DNA of 64,000 nt from assembly GCA_014155875.1 (NCBI GenBank), contig JACEFZ010021391.1:87001-151000 (forward strand). Direction: 5' to 3'. A program made the translations under genes and the position numbers. The notes below the pieces were generated by a model. That model made no database searches. It saw only the letters and a program-made list of their open reading frames with translations, and was not told the origin of the DNA. Positions 9,383-21,152 of the stretch are shown here, in pieces. This stretch comes from Cepaea nemoralis (Eukaryota; Mollusca; Gastropoda; Stylommatophora; Helicidae). Every line of letters starts with the position of its first letter. Positions within the stretch are counted from its first letter, which is position 1.

Positions 9383-12274
9383 ATGGGTTCTTACGAATTC
9401 TTACGAATGCCTTTTGGGGTCAAAACGGCGCCCTCTCACTATATGCTCTTAATAAATGAAGTTCTAGAAGGTATGCAAAGGTTCGCTCTAGCCTATATAG
9501 ATGATATACTGATTTATACGAAAGGAGATGTGATTGATCATTTAAAACATATTAGACTAGTGTTTGACAGGTTAAGAAAGCATGATGTGAAGTTAAAGCT
9601 TAGTAAATGCCAATTTTTAAAGACAGAAACAAAATATTTGGGGTATATTATAAATAGAGAAGGTATAAAACCAGACCAGGACAAAATAAAGGTTATTAAA
9701 GAATTACCTACTCCGACTAACGTTAAGGAAGTGCGTGCGTTTATAGGAACCTGTGCATATTATAGGCGGTTTGTCCCAGCGTTTTCAAAGATAGCTGAAC
9801 CTATTACAAACTTAACAGGCAAATACGCTAGGTTTAAGTGGGATGGTGAGTGTCAAAAAGCGTTCGAGTATTTAAAAAACAGCTTAACACTGGTACCACT
9901 GTTGACGCATCCAGACTTAAACAAACAGTTAATACTGTACACAGATGCTTCGGACAATGCAGTAGGAGCATGTTTGGTTCAACCGTATGAAGGAAAAGAG
10001 TCTGGGATACCAGGGGTTAAAAACGAAAGACCAATCTACTTCTTGTCTCATAAACTTAGCAAATCACAACGGAAAAGGACTACTATTGAGAAGGAGGCAT
10101 ATGCCATTCATTACGCTCTTCAGAAACTAAATTACTACTTACATAACGCAAATTTTGTTATTAGAACTGACCATATGCCTTTAAAGTCTTTTTTAGAAGC
10201 TCCAGTGCAGAACAGGAAAATACAGACGTGGGCGCTGAATCTACAGGGATACAACACAAAAATAGAGTACATTCCAGGTAGGGTTAACACATGCGCGGAT
10301 TTATTATCTAGGATTCCGTACCCACAGTCATCAGGAGACACAGAAGATGAAGCTGAACCAGAGATAGACGACCGAAACTGGCAAGTAAATATTTTAGATT
10401 CGGCCATAATAAATAGAGAAGAATTTGAGAGTGTACCATCGGATCAAGAGTCTGAACATAGAGAAGAAGACCTACAATTTGCACAATTTAATATGAAAGA
10501 AGAACAGGAGTTGGATCCAAACGTCATACAAATAAAAGAAAAATTAAGAGAAACAGAAGATAACAAATATAAAAGGAATTATTTGGTTTTACAAGAGGAT
10601 GGACAGTTATACTATATGTGTGAAAAGAACGAACAGCTAAGGAAATATATTCCAAAACATTTAGAAAATGAAGTTTTAAAAGCGTATCACAATGAAAATG
10701 GACATCTTGGTCGAGACAAGTTGGTGAAAGCACTTACAAGCAAATATTATTGGCCAAACTTGTTTAAATCTGCATGCAAATATGTAGATACGTGTGAAAA
10801 ATGCAGACTAAGGAACATGAAAACAATAAAGTGTCCCTTACAAGATACAGATATTCCTCAGTTCCCAATGCAAAAGATTAGTTTAGATATATCAGGTCCA
10901 CACCCTAGAACATTGTCAGGAAACGTTTATTTAATTCACATAGTAGACGTCTACAGTCTTTGGCCGGAAACTTACGCAATTCCAGACAAGAGCGCAGATA
11001 CAGTCATTAATATTTTTTTACAGGAGTTCGTACCAAGGTTTAGTTGCCCACAAAGTATACTTACGGATAATGGTAGAGAGTTTGTAAATAAAAAATTCGA
11101 AAAGTTATTAAAAGATTTAAATATAAAACATATAAAGACCTCATATTATAGACCTTCAAATGCTAGAAACGAACGTCAACATCGGACGTTATACGAAGTT
11201 ATAGCAAAGATTATTGATGAACATGAAAAAGATTGGGATCTATTCTTGGGATCTGCCCTAAGCGCTATTCGTACAAATCAAAATGAGAGCACGGGATTTT
11301 CACCATTTTATTTAATACACGGGAGAGAACCTATACTACCTATAGATAATCTGTTAAAACCAAGACGAAAGTATATGGGAGAAGAATTTCAAGAGACCAT
11401 AATACAGGAAATGCATAAAGCACACGTAAGATTAAAGAATAATATATTTAAAGCTAGAGAAAGACAGAAAAAGTACAAAAATGTAAATACTAAATTACAG
11501 GAGTTTAAGGTAGGTGATAGAGTTTATTACAAGAAGCATAGAAGAAACTCTAAGTTTGATGCTCGTTGGATTCCAGGTTATTACGTTTTAGAAAAACTAG
11601 GTAATGTATCGTATACTATCAAGAACCAGGTCACAGGACAGGTGGCAAGGGCACATGTAGAGCACTTAAGAAGAGATGATGAGGAGAAGAGAAATGAGAA
11701 TTATAATAATAATTATGATTCAGACACCGGATATTTAGATGAACAAGTTGTCAGAGGAGCTACAGTAACCCCAAGTTTTAGAAAAGAACCAGCACAAAAT
11801 CAATTGCTAGCAACTCCAAGTTACGAAGATATTCAAGAACAGACGATTCCAAAAACAATAGAAGAAGAGAATGTGAATGAAACTCATTATGATAGTATGG
11901 AAGAAGAAATAGGTGCTCCATTTAAGAATACTAGGCAAGCAACGAAAAGAAGAATGGATAAACAAAGAGATAAAGAAGTGAAAAGACAGAGGAGAATTAG
12001 GGATTATTCAACAAGCGGGGAAGATATGCCTCTACTAGAAATGTCCTTAAGAAATGAGGATAGACAAATTAGATGGGATATTGAACAGAAGAGATTAGCG
12101 GCTGTTAACGACAGACATACTGAAGAAGAAGAAGAAGAAATGGATGAAAAGTCAGAATCAAGTAGTAGTAGGGAAGAAACTAATAAGTTGTACGAAGAAG
12201 AAGATATTGATGTAGAATTGGCACTTATTCAAAGAAACTTGGAGTTGTTGAAGAAGTGGAAACGTAGGAGATAG
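9383..12274 (+). CDS. Gypsy pol, RT catalytic core, RNase H and integrase
   Basis: 963 codons in the same frame as 7856-9358. From the N-terminus: the PFGVKTAPS motif (residues 10-18), the catalytic YIDD box (38-41), the RT connection, and RNase H with Asp187 (YTDAS), the EKEAYAI motif (about 236-242) and Asp263 (RTDH). The integrase has an HHCC zinc domain (His436, His441, Cys471, Cys474) and a catalytic triad Asp522, Asp562 and Glu597. By my count the last spacing is one residue shorter than the usual D-x35-E. The C-terminal SH3-like part (GDRVYYKKHRRN ... GYYVLEKLGN) is followed by a highly charged Glu/Arg/Lys tail of about 200 residues. The ATG at 9383 is an internal Met, not a real start. 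Confidence 0.92.
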   Translation: MGSYEFLRMPFGVKTAPSHYMLLINEVLEGMQRFALAYIDDILIYTKGDVIDHLKHIRLVFDRLRKHDVKLKLSKCQFLKTETKYLGYIINREGIKPDQDKIKVIKELPTPTNVKEVRAFIGTCAYYRRFVPAFSKIAEPITNLTGKYARFKWDGECQKAFEYLKNSLTLVPLLTHPDLNKQLILYTDASDNAVGACLVQPYEGKESGIPGVKNERPIYFLSHKLSKSQRKRTTIEKEAYAIHYALQKLNYYLHNANFVIRTDHMPLKSFLEAPVQNRKIQTWALNLQGYNTKIEYIPGRVNTCADLLSRIPYPQSSGDTEDEAEPEIDDRNWQVNILDSAIINREEFESVPSDQESEHREEDLQFAQFNMKEEQELDPNVIQIKEKLRETEDNKYKRNYLVLQEDGQLYYMCEKNEQLRKYIPKHLENEVLKAYHNENGHLGRDKLVKALTSKYYWPNLFKSACKYVDTCEKCRLRNMKTIKCPLQDTDIPQFPMQKISLDISGPHPRTLSGNVYLIHIVDVYSLWPETYAIPDKSADTVINIFLQEFVPRFSCPQSILTDNGREFVNKKFEKLLKDLNIKHIKTSYYRPSNARNERQHRTLYEVIAKIIDEHEKDWDLFLGSALSAIRTNQNESTGFSPFYLIHGREPILPIDNLLKPRRKYMGEEFQETIIQEMHKAHVRLKNNIFKARERQKKYKNVNTKLQEFKVGDRVYYKKHRRNSKFDARWIPGYYVLEKLGNVSYTIKNQVTGQVARAHVEHLRRDDEEKRNENYNNNYDSDTGYLDEQVVRGATVTPSFRKEPAQNQLLATPSYEDIQEQTIPKTIEEENVNETHYDSMEEEIGAPFKNTRQATKRRMDKQRDKEVKRQRRIRDYSTSGEDMPLLEMSLRNEDRQIRWDIEQKRLAAVNDRHTEEEEEEMDEKSESSSSREETNKLYEEEDIDVELALIQRNLELLKKWKRRR

Positions 12275-14264
12275 ATAAATAGAGAATGCTGCATATGGCA
12301 AGTTATAAGTTTCAGGATTTAGAAGTGAAAGTGATGCTTGAAGAAGTATACGAAACGGTAGAAATGGAAAAGGATTCTATGGACATTTTTTTAAAGGAAA
12401 TTATGTTTCTACTTCTTGACTTTTCATAAATTGGACAAATTGGGTGTTGGTACAATTAGGTGAATGTACTCTTTATAGAAAGGTAGACAAGTTTTTTTAT
12501 TGGTGCTAGAAATGCCGTGTTTAACGATAAGAATTAATAAGTTATAGTGATAATTGGTCCAAGAGAAATAATTGGCAGGCCAGATCACAAGTTCGTTGAT
12601 AAGTAGAGGATGGCTACTACATTGAGTTGATATTGGATTAGTCGCCACATTACAAATATGTAGTTTACAGTGTTTACTTACGAAGATATTCCGGATGTTA
12701 TGTTGTGTTAAGAGTTAAGATAGAAAATGATAGAAAGTTGTGAGGGGAGAGAATAAATAGTATGGTCAGTGTTATAGGTTAAGAAATTAGTCTGTAGTTA
12801 ACAGATATACAGATAGACAGTGAAGTGTTCGGTTTTCTCGGTCATAGAAATACTGGAATGACTTATATAAATAGATATGAGTTACGTTACTTAGTATGAG
12901 ACGCCAATGTTGGTGGGTCACTATATGTAGTAATTTTAATTGTTTTGAAAACTGTGTTTTATTGAGTCTAAGTTTTATGAGTCATGAGTCATGCTTGAAT
13001 TGGCTATTATTTGGTTGTTTTATTGAGCCTAAGTTTCAATGCCTCATATGTAATAAGTTTTTTTTTTTGATTTGGTCTTGAAAAAATGATTGTTGTTGTT
13101 TGATTAATTGATTTAGAATAGGGTGATTGTGTTCCTAGCATTTGGAATAAAAACTATTGGTCCGTAAAAGTGTCCAATAGTGATAGGTAGAAATAGAATG
13201 TTTTATTCTGATTTGATAACATGCATGTTATGTCATTTTAAAATGTGTTTTTTTTTCTTTAGATTAATTTGGGGGTTGTGTTGATTTTATTTCGATTACA
13301 TGAATGGTTTGGTATATTGAGTTACATGGTTATAAAGTTAGTAAAGTAAGTTTAAGTTTCAAATATATGAGGTTTTGCTTAAGGTTTTTCGTTCAGAAAA
13401 GAGTTGATAAAAACTACTTTGTCCATTGATATAAGGTAGGGGGAAGACTGTAAATGGCAGTATATGATTATGGGATGTACGGGGGCAAGATATAGGTGCT
13501 GTGAAATACCAGCGTTAATTATATTAAAAGTGTTCATAAATTATGAACATGGGCTCATGGTTAAAGGTGAGATAACGAAATAGGAACAGAATTGTGGTTG
13601 GCAATGTAAATGTGGAATATATAAGGTTTATGAAAACTTATGCCAAATGGTTTTATAATGAACAAAGGTCTATTTCATAATGTATATTTAAAAAAAAATT
13701 ATTTTACAAAATTTTTTTTTATTGGCAAGGGAGGTAAATGTGAGTGTCTTAAATATTCATTGCTATATGTACATGTGGTCATGTTGAGTATTCATTCTTT
13801 ATACTTCTCACTCGGTGCGCACCACTTCTTTACTTTTTCTAACTACATTGTTTTTGTACGTCCTGTGTTCTGGAAAAGTGAGAAATTTTATAAGGTCAAA
13901 AGTTACTATAACGATTTTTCGAGCTGTTCTTATGAAATGTATATTTGATACAGGAACTTGAGGAGCCAAGAAAGAACCAGAAATATATAGTTTGAGGAAA
14001 TGGAAAGGGGAGAAGGACTGTTTAGGTTAAAAGAGTTACGAGGTATTATACAAAGGAGAATCGAAGAAGAAGTATATAGTGGGTTACTAGCTGACAATAT
14101 AACTGGGAGAAGGGTTAAAAGATATATTATTTACTCAAACTTGAGCTGGTTTGGGGAAGGTTAGAGGAACTATAAAAAGTAAGGAAAAAGAGGGAATAGA
14201 GTAAGAGGAGTAGGAGTAAAGAGTTTTCCTTTATAAGGAAAATTATTTAATAAACATGGGGAGG
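12275..14264 (+). other. Gypsy 3' non-coding region ending in a polypurine tract
   Basis: About 2 kb of T-rich sequence after pol. The largest open frame (13640-13948) is low-complexity and hydrophobic, with no recognisable envelope features, so I do not call it a gene. A purine run GGGGAGG (14258-14264) touches the 3' LTR and is the likely plus-strand primer site. Confidence 0.7.
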
Positions 14265-14497
14265 TGTAACAGTAATGGAGTACTGGGATATTATTAGGAT
14301 CTAGTGGGAAACAGATACAGCACGATTGAGCATTGAGACTGAAAGGGGGAGAGATGCTCAATTGTGACGTATTGGGTTGGCAAGGGGAGTGAACATCAAG
14401 CTTTTGACTGGAGAAGAAGCTGACTTGTCATCAGAATGAATTAAACAACTTTGTCTATATTAAATCAACCAGTCTTGTGAGTTCCTGCTTTGTTACA
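14265..14497 (+). repeat. 3' LTR of the Gypsy element
   Basis: 233 bp, about 99% identical to 5473-5705 by eye. It is followed directly by the second GTAT target duplication and the satellite. Confidence 0.95.
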
Positions 14498-17400
14498 GTA
14501 TGTCAGTGTTGTGAATACTGTTGTAGGTATGTCAGTGTTGTGAATACTGTTGTAGCTATGTCAGTGTTGTGAATACTGTTGTAGGTATGTCAGTGTTGTG
14601 AATACTGTTGTAGGTATGTCAGTGTTGTGAACACTGTTGTAGCTATGTCAGTGTTGTGAACACTGTTGTAGTTATGTCAATGTAATGACCACGACTGTAG
14701 TTATGTCAATGTTGTGAATACTGTTGTAGTTAGGTCAGTGTTGTGAATACTGTTGTAGGTATGTCAGTGTTGTGAATACTGTTGTAGTTAGGTCAGTGTT
14801 GGGAATACTGTTGTAGGTATGTCAGTGTTGTGAATACTGTTGTAGTTATGTCAATGTAATGACCACGACTGTAGTTGTGTCAATGTTGTGAATACCGTTG
14901 TAGGTATGTCAGTGTTGTGAATACTGTTGTAGGTATGTCAGTGTTGTGAATACTGTTGTAGTTAGGTCAGTGTTGTGAATACTGTTGTAGCAATGTCAGT
15001 GTTGTGAATACTGTTGTAGTTAGGTCAGTGTTGTGAATACTGTTGTAGCTATGTCAGTGTTGTGAATACTTTTGTAGCAATGTCAGTGTTGTGAATACTG
15101 TTGTAGTTAGGTCAGTGTTGTGAATACTGTTGTAGCAATGTCAGTGTTGTGAATACTGTTGTAGCAATGTCAGTGTTGTGAATACTGTTGTAGCTATGTC
15201 AGTGTTGTGAATACTGTTGTAGTTAGGTCAGTGTTGTGAATACTGTTGTAGCTATGTCAGTGTTGTGAATACTGTTGTAGCTATGTCAATGTTGTGAACA
15301 CTGTTGTAGCTATGTCAGTGTTGTGAACACTGTTGTAGTTATGTCAATGTAATGACCACGACTGTAGTTATGTCAGTGTTGTGAACACTGTTGTAGGTAT
15401 GTCAGTGTTGTGAACACTGTTGTAGTTATGTCAATGTAATGACCACGACTGTAGCTATGTCAATGTTGTGAATACTGTTGTAGGTATGTCAGTGTTGTGA
15501 ATACTGTTGTAGTTAGGTCAGTGTTGTGAACACTGTTGTAGGTATGTCAGTGTTGTGAACACTGTTGTAGTTATGTCAATGTAATGACCACGACTGTAGC
15601 TATGTCAATATTGTGAATACTGTTGTAGTTATGTCAGTGTTGTTAACACTGTTGTAGCTATGTCAGTGTTGTGAACACTGTTGTAGTTATGTCAATGTAA
15701 TGACCACGACTGTAGCTATGTCAATGTTGTGAATACGGTTGTAGGTATGTCAGTGTTGTGAATACTGTTGTAGTTAGGTCAGTGTTGTGAATACTGTTGT
15801 AGGTATGTCAGTGTTGTGAATACTGGTGTAGTTAGGTCAGTGTTGTGAATACTGTTGTAGGTATGTCAGTGTTGTGAATACTGTTGTAGGTATGTCAGTG
15901 TTATGAATACTGTTGTAGGTATGTCAGTGTTGTGAATACTGTTGTAGGTATGTCAGTGTTGTGAACACTGTTGTAGTTATGTCAATGTAATGACCACGAC
16001 TGTAGTTATGTCAATGTTGTGAATACCGTTGTAGGTATGTCAGTGTTGTGAATACTGTTGTAGGTATGTCAGTGTTGTGAATACTGTTGTAGTTAGGTCA
16101 GTGTTGTGAATACTGTTGTAGCAATGTCAGTGTTGTGAATACTGTTGTAGTTAGGTCAGTGTTTGTGAATACTGTTGTAGCTATGTCAATGTTGTGAATA
16201 CTTTTGTAGCAATGTCAGTGTTGTGAATACTGTTGTAGTTAGGTCAGTGTTGTGAATACTGTTGTAGCAATGTCAGTGTTGTGAATACTGTTGTAGCTAT
16301 GTCAGTGTTGTGAATACTGTTGTAGGTATGTCAGTGTTGTGAACACTGTTGTAGCTATGTCAGTGTTGTGAAACACTGTTGTAGTTATGTCATGTAATGA
16401 CCACGACTGTAGTTATGTCAATGTTGTGAATACTGTTGTAGTTAGGTCAGTGTTGTGAATACTGTTGTAGGTATGTCAGTGTTGTGAATACTGTTGTAGT
16501 TAGGTCAGTGTTGGGAATACTGTTGTAGGTATGTCAGTGTTGTGAATACTGTTGTAGTTAGGTCAGTGTTGTGAATACTGTTGTAGCCATGTCAGTGTTG
16601 TGAATACTGTTGTAGCTATGTCAATGTTGTGAACACTGTTGTAGCTATGTCAGTGTTGTGAACACTGTTGTAGTTATGTCAATGTAATGACCACGACTGT
16701 AGCTATGTCAATGTTGTGAATACTGTTGTAGTTATGTCAGTGTTGTTAACACTGTTGTAGCTATGTCAGTGTTGTGAACACTGTTGTAGTTATGTCAATG
16801 TAATGACCACGACTGTAGCTATGTCAATGTTGTGAATACGGTTGTAGGTATGTCAGTGTTGTGAATGCTGTTGTAGTTAGGTCAGTGTTGTGAATACTGT
16901 TGTAGGTATGTCAATGTTGTGAATACTGTTGTAGGTATGTCAATGTTGTGAATACTGTTGTAGCTATGTCAGTGTTGTGAATACTGTTGTAGGTATGTCA
17001 ATGTTGTGAATACTGTTGTAGGTATGTCAATGTTGTGAATACTGTTGTAGGTATGTCAATGTTGTGAATACTGTTGTAGGTATGTCAATGTTGTGAATAC
17101 TGTTGTAGGTATGTCAGTGTTGTGAATACTGTTGTAGGTATGTCAATGTTGTGAATACTGTTGTAGGTATGTTAATGTTGTGAATACTGTTGTAGCTATG
17201 TCAGTGTTGTGAATACTGTTGTAGCTAGGTCAGTGTTGTGAATACTGTTGTAGGTATGTCAGTGTTGTGAATACTGTTGAAGGTATGTCAGTGTTGAGAA
17301 TACTGTTGTAGGTATGTCAGTGTTGTGAACACTGTTGTAGTTATGTCAATGTAATGACCACGACTGTAGTTATGTCAATGTTGTGAACACTGTTGTAGTT

Positions 17401-17729
17401 ATGTCAATGTTGTGAACACTGTTATAGTTAGGTCAATGTTGTGAACACTGTTGTAGTTAGATCAATGTTGTGAACACTGTTGTAGGTAGGTCAATGTTGT
17501 GAACACTGTTGTAATTATGTCAATGTTATGAAAACTTGTAGTCATGTCAATGTTATGAAAACTTGTAGTTATGTCATTGTTATGAACACTTGTAATTATG
17601 TCAATGTTATGAACACTTGTAGTTATGTCATTGTTATGAACATTGTTGTAGTTATGTACATGTGATGAACCTTGTTATAGTTATGTCCCAACGGTGAAGA
17701 CTGTTGTAGGTATATCAATGTTGTGGCAA
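14498..17729. repeat. 29-bp satellite, right arm, with higher-order variants
   Basis: Roughly 110 units of the 29-bp repeat TATGTCAGTGTTGTGAATAC plus TGTTGTAGG. A distinct variant unit, containing CAATGTAATGACCACGACTG, recurs at about 14675, 14850, 15345, 15435, 15575, 15695, 15985, 16395, 16685, 16800 and 17350. Blocks around it are repeated, which indicates multi-unit (higher-order) amplification. Units become degenerate after about 17500, the expected array edge. Confidence 0.95.
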
Positions 17730-18350
17730 CATGACACAGGTTGCCACAAACTGATATAGGTTGCCACAGACTGATACAGGTTACCACAAACTGATTAAGG
17801 TTACCACAGACTGATAAAGGTTATCACAGACTGATACAGGTTTCTACAGACTCATACAGGTTGCCACAAACTGATATAAGTTGCCACAGACTGATACAGT
17901 TGCTACATACATATACGGTTGCCACAGACTGATACAGTTGATACAGACTGATAAGGTTGCCATAGACGGATACAAGTTACCACAGACATACAGGTTGCTA
18001 CAGACTGATAAGGTTGCTAAAGACTGATACAGGTTGCTACAGACAGATACATGTTGCCTCGACTTCAAAGACTTTTAAGACATGTTGCCACAGACTGATA
18101 CAGGTTGCTACAGACTGATACTGGTTACCACAAACTGATACAGTTTACCACAAGCTGATACAGTTTACCACAAGATAATACAGGTTGCCACAAGCTGATA
18201 CAGCTTACCACAGGCTGATACAATTTACCTCATGCTTATAGTGTTGACCACAACGTGATACAATTTACCACAAGCTAATACAGTTTACCACAAGCTGATA
18301 CAGTTTACCCCAAGCTGATACAGTTTACAACAAGGCGATACAGTTTACAT
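17730..18350. repeat. 20-bp satellite
   Basis: Tandem 20-bp unit AGGTTGCCACAGACTGATAC, about 30 copies. It shifts toward AGTTTACCACAAGCTGATAC in the right half. It begins where the 29-bp array decays. Confidence 0.9.
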
Positions 18351-18639
18351 AATAACAACATAACGAGATGAAGTTGAAGACAACATTGAGCACCCGACAT
18401 CAAGAGATGGGCTGAATGATAACATTACATAGGATAAAACAACAAACAGAGATGAAGTAGGAGCCAACTTTACATTAGGCACCTGACATCAAATGATGGC
18501 CTTAAAGATATCATAACATGTAGCAGAATAATATCAAGAGATGGACTGAAAGACAACGTTACATATGACAGAACAACATCAAGGGATGGCTTGGAAGATG
18601 TTACATAAGAAATACACCATGAAGAGATCGCCTGAAAGA
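18351..18639. repeat. Degenerate edge of the 41-bp satellite
   Basis: Diverged, irregularly spaced copies of ATCAAGAGATGGCCTGAAAG and GTTACATTAG-type segments lead into the regular 41-bp array. Confidence 0.75.
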
Positions 18640-20020
18640 TGTTACATTAGATAGATAACAACAAACGATGGCATGGAAGATGTTACATTAGATTGATAAC
18701 TTCAAGAGATGGCATGGAAGATGTTACATTAGATAGATAACATCAAGAGATGGTATGGAAGATGTTACATTAGATAGATAACATCACAAGATGGCATGGA
18801 AGATGTTACATTAGATAGATAACATCACGAGATGGCATGGAAGATGTTACATTAGATAGATAACAACAAACGATGGCATGGAAGATGTTACATTAGATTG
18901 ATAACTTCAAGAGATGGCATGAACGATGTTACATTAGATAGATAACATCACGAGATGGCATGGAAGATGTTACATTAGATAGATCACATCAAGAGATGGC
19001 ATGGAAGATGTTACATTAGATAGATAACATCAAGAGATGGCATGGAAGATGTTACATTAGATAGATAACAACAAGCGATGGCATGGAAGATGTTACATTA
19101 GATTGATAACTTCAAGAGATGGCATGAAAGATGTTACATTAGATAGATAACATCAAGAGATGGCATGGAAGATGTTACATTAGATAGATAACAACAAGCG
19201 ATGGCATGAAAGATGTTACATTAGATAGATAACATCACGAGATGGCATGGAAGATGTTACATTAGATAGATAACATCAAGAGATGGCATGGAAGATGTTA
19301 CATTAGATAGATAACATCAAGAGATGGCATGGAAGATGTTACATTAGATAGATAACAACAAGCGATGGCATGGAAGATGTTACATTAGATTGATAACTTC
19401 AAGAGATGGCATGAAAGATGTTACATAGATAGATAACATCAAGAGATGGCATGGAAGATGTTACATTAGATAGATAACAACAAGCGATGGCATGGAAGAT
19501 GTTACATTAGATAGATAACATCACGAGATGGCATGGAAGATGTTACATTAGATAGATAACATCACGAGATGGCATGGAAGATGTTACATTAGATAGATAA
19601 CATCACGAGATGGCATGGAAGATGTTACATTAGATAGATAACATCAAGAGATGGCATGGAAGATGTTACATTAGATAGATAACAACAAGCGATGGCATGG
19701 AAGATGTTACATTAGATTGATAACTTCAAGAGATGGCATGAAAGATGTTACATTAGATAGATAACATCAAGAGATGGCATGGAAGATGTTACATTAGATT
19801 GATAACTTCAAGAGATGGCATGAAAGATGTTACATTAGATAGATAACATCAAGAGATGGCATGGAAGATGTTACATTAGATAGATAACAACAAGCGATGG
19901 CATGGAAGATGTTACATTAGATAGATAACATCACGAGATGGCATGGAAGATGTTACATTAGATAGATAACATCACGAGATGGCATGGAAGATGTTACATT
20001 AGATAGATAACATCAAGAGA
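18640..20020. repeat. 41-bp satellite with higher-order structure
   Basis: About 34 copies of a 41-bp unit built from GTTACATTAGATAGATAACA and TCAAGAGATGGCATGGAAGAT. Variant units (ACAACAAGCGATGG; TTGATAACTTCAAGAG with GCATGAAAGAT; CATCACGAG) recur in a fixed order, giving a repeat of several units. A single diverged unit beyond the LINE at about 23670-23710 shows that the array once continued. Confidence 0.95.
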
Positions 20021-20451
20021 TTGCTCTTTAATGTCTACACCAGAAAAATCGCAGCTATTTAGACACTATGTGTGGGTAGAATCTTGACATTTGCAGTTGA
20101 TGTGCGGGTGTACAGACAGGGCAGAGACAGAACATGCTGGAGAAGGCTTACAGGTTGTACTAAACAGAGTGGCGTTGTGGTTCAGAGACTCAGGGACCGT
20201 TATAAACCTGGAAACGGCATCGGTTGTGTGGTACTCTCTGGATAACCGAATCGTCAAGGCAGATGTCCCAGGTATTATGTTGAATGGATGTCCTCTTAAT
20301 AGGGAGAGTAAATTGAAGTACTCGGGTATCACCTTTAACATGTGTTTGTCTCTTAAGGATCATGCGGAGGCTTTGGTGGTGACGGCTGGTAGGGGACTTA
20401 ATGCATGAGGGCGATGGCAGCAACTGGGTTAGATCAGAGCATGCTTTACAT
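20021..20451 (+). pseudogene. RNase H-type LINE fragment, 5' part
   Basis: The satellite stops at about 20020 and the sequence continues as a LINE reverse transcriptase remnant. The first codons match the ALFNVYTRKI motif that follows QGSPLSP in RTs. The frame 20091-20408 aligns by eye with the thumb region of the fuller LINE at 41876-44986 (RVALWFRDSGTVINLETASV against its RISTWCDEAGAMVNPTKATV). Frameshifts are present and the YADD region is damaged. The fragment is cut at 20451 by the hAT insertion and resumes at 23252. Confidence 0.8.
20444..20451. repeat. hAT target-site duplication CTTTACAT (left)
   Basis: The 8 bp CTTTACAT flank the hAT element on both sides (20444-20451 and 23252-23259). 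Eight bp is the hAT hallmark. Confidence 0.95.
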
Positions 20452-20798
20452 CAGGGGTGACCAAACTTTGCAGCATGCGGGCCAAATTTCAGAAATAATA
20501 TTCCTTGCCGGGCCACGCACCTAATTTTATTTTTTGTTAATTAACAATTTAAAGTAAATAAGCAAGTGTGCTACAGCTTCGATCCACATCGTCGCTTCCC
20601 TGTATATGAGATCGTGGCCAAACGCTTGCCTGGTTTAATGTTTAAAAAAAAAATATGTATATTTTTTTAAAAAGAAAATAAAACATAACTGAGAATCAAA
20701 CATATTTATTAAACAATTTAAACATATTTAACAGTGAGACATTTTACTTTGTTTTGCAGAACTGAGTGCATCAGAATTGATCTCGACTTATGTTGTCG

Positions 20799-21152
20799 CT
20801 ACATGCAAACAGTTTTCCAATGAACATCCGTAATTCGTGTTCTCACTTGTGATTTGATGTGCTTCATGCGACTAAAAAGCTGTTCACACGCATAAGTGTT
20901 TCCAAATAGCGAAACCATCGACAGAGCATGTTTGTAAAACGCTGGATATGTATTCTTGCCCAAATACGTTGTATAGAACTCTTCCAAACCAACGTGATGA
21001 AATTTCTCCTTTAACTGTGTATCACAACACATTTCACAATGTTCCATTTGAAATCTTCCGGGTAATAAATTCACGTCTACCGCGAATGGCGTTGCAAATG
21101 CACAAAAAAGCACGTGATGTTTTTTAATTAAAATCCTGAAATAGGTTTTCAA
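20799..21152 (-). pseudogene. hAT transposase, C-terminal dimerisation domain
   Basis: Translation on the minus strand gives EEFYTTYLGKNTYPAFYKHA and then SLFGNTYACEQLFSRMKHIK with RTRITDVH. This is the hAT family dimerisation domain, whose Phe/Leu-rich helix packs the transposase oligomer. It is the best-preserved part of the gene. The preceding catalytic part is in other frames, so no intact protein can be made. Confidence 0.88.

Larger units (their letters stand above)
5473..14497 (+). mobile_element. Ty3/Gypsy LTR retrotransposon, structurally complete
   Basis: A 9,025-bp element bounded by two 233-bp LTRs (TGTAACAG...TTTGTTACA) and a perfect 4-bp GTAT target duplication. It contains a leader, gag with a zinc knuckle, then pol in the order protease, reverse transcriptase, RNase H, integrase, which is the normal Gypsy order. 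A long 3' non-coding stretch and a purine-rich tract precede the 3' LTR. The LTRs differ at only about two positions, so insertion was recent. Even so, gag and pol carry two compensating frameshifts and one in-frame stop. Insertion was into the 29-bp satellite. Confidence 0.95.

Noticed and set aside
13640..13948. Possible envelope gene in the Gypsy 3' region
   Set aside because: Hydrophobic low-complexity frame only. No signal peptide, cleavage site, Cys pattern or fusion-like segment that I can support.
5105..17729. Regular 29-bp repeats resembling a CRISPR array
   Set aside because: Repeats are directly adjacent with no unique spacers, no cas genes are present and the context is eukaryotic. 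It is a satellite.
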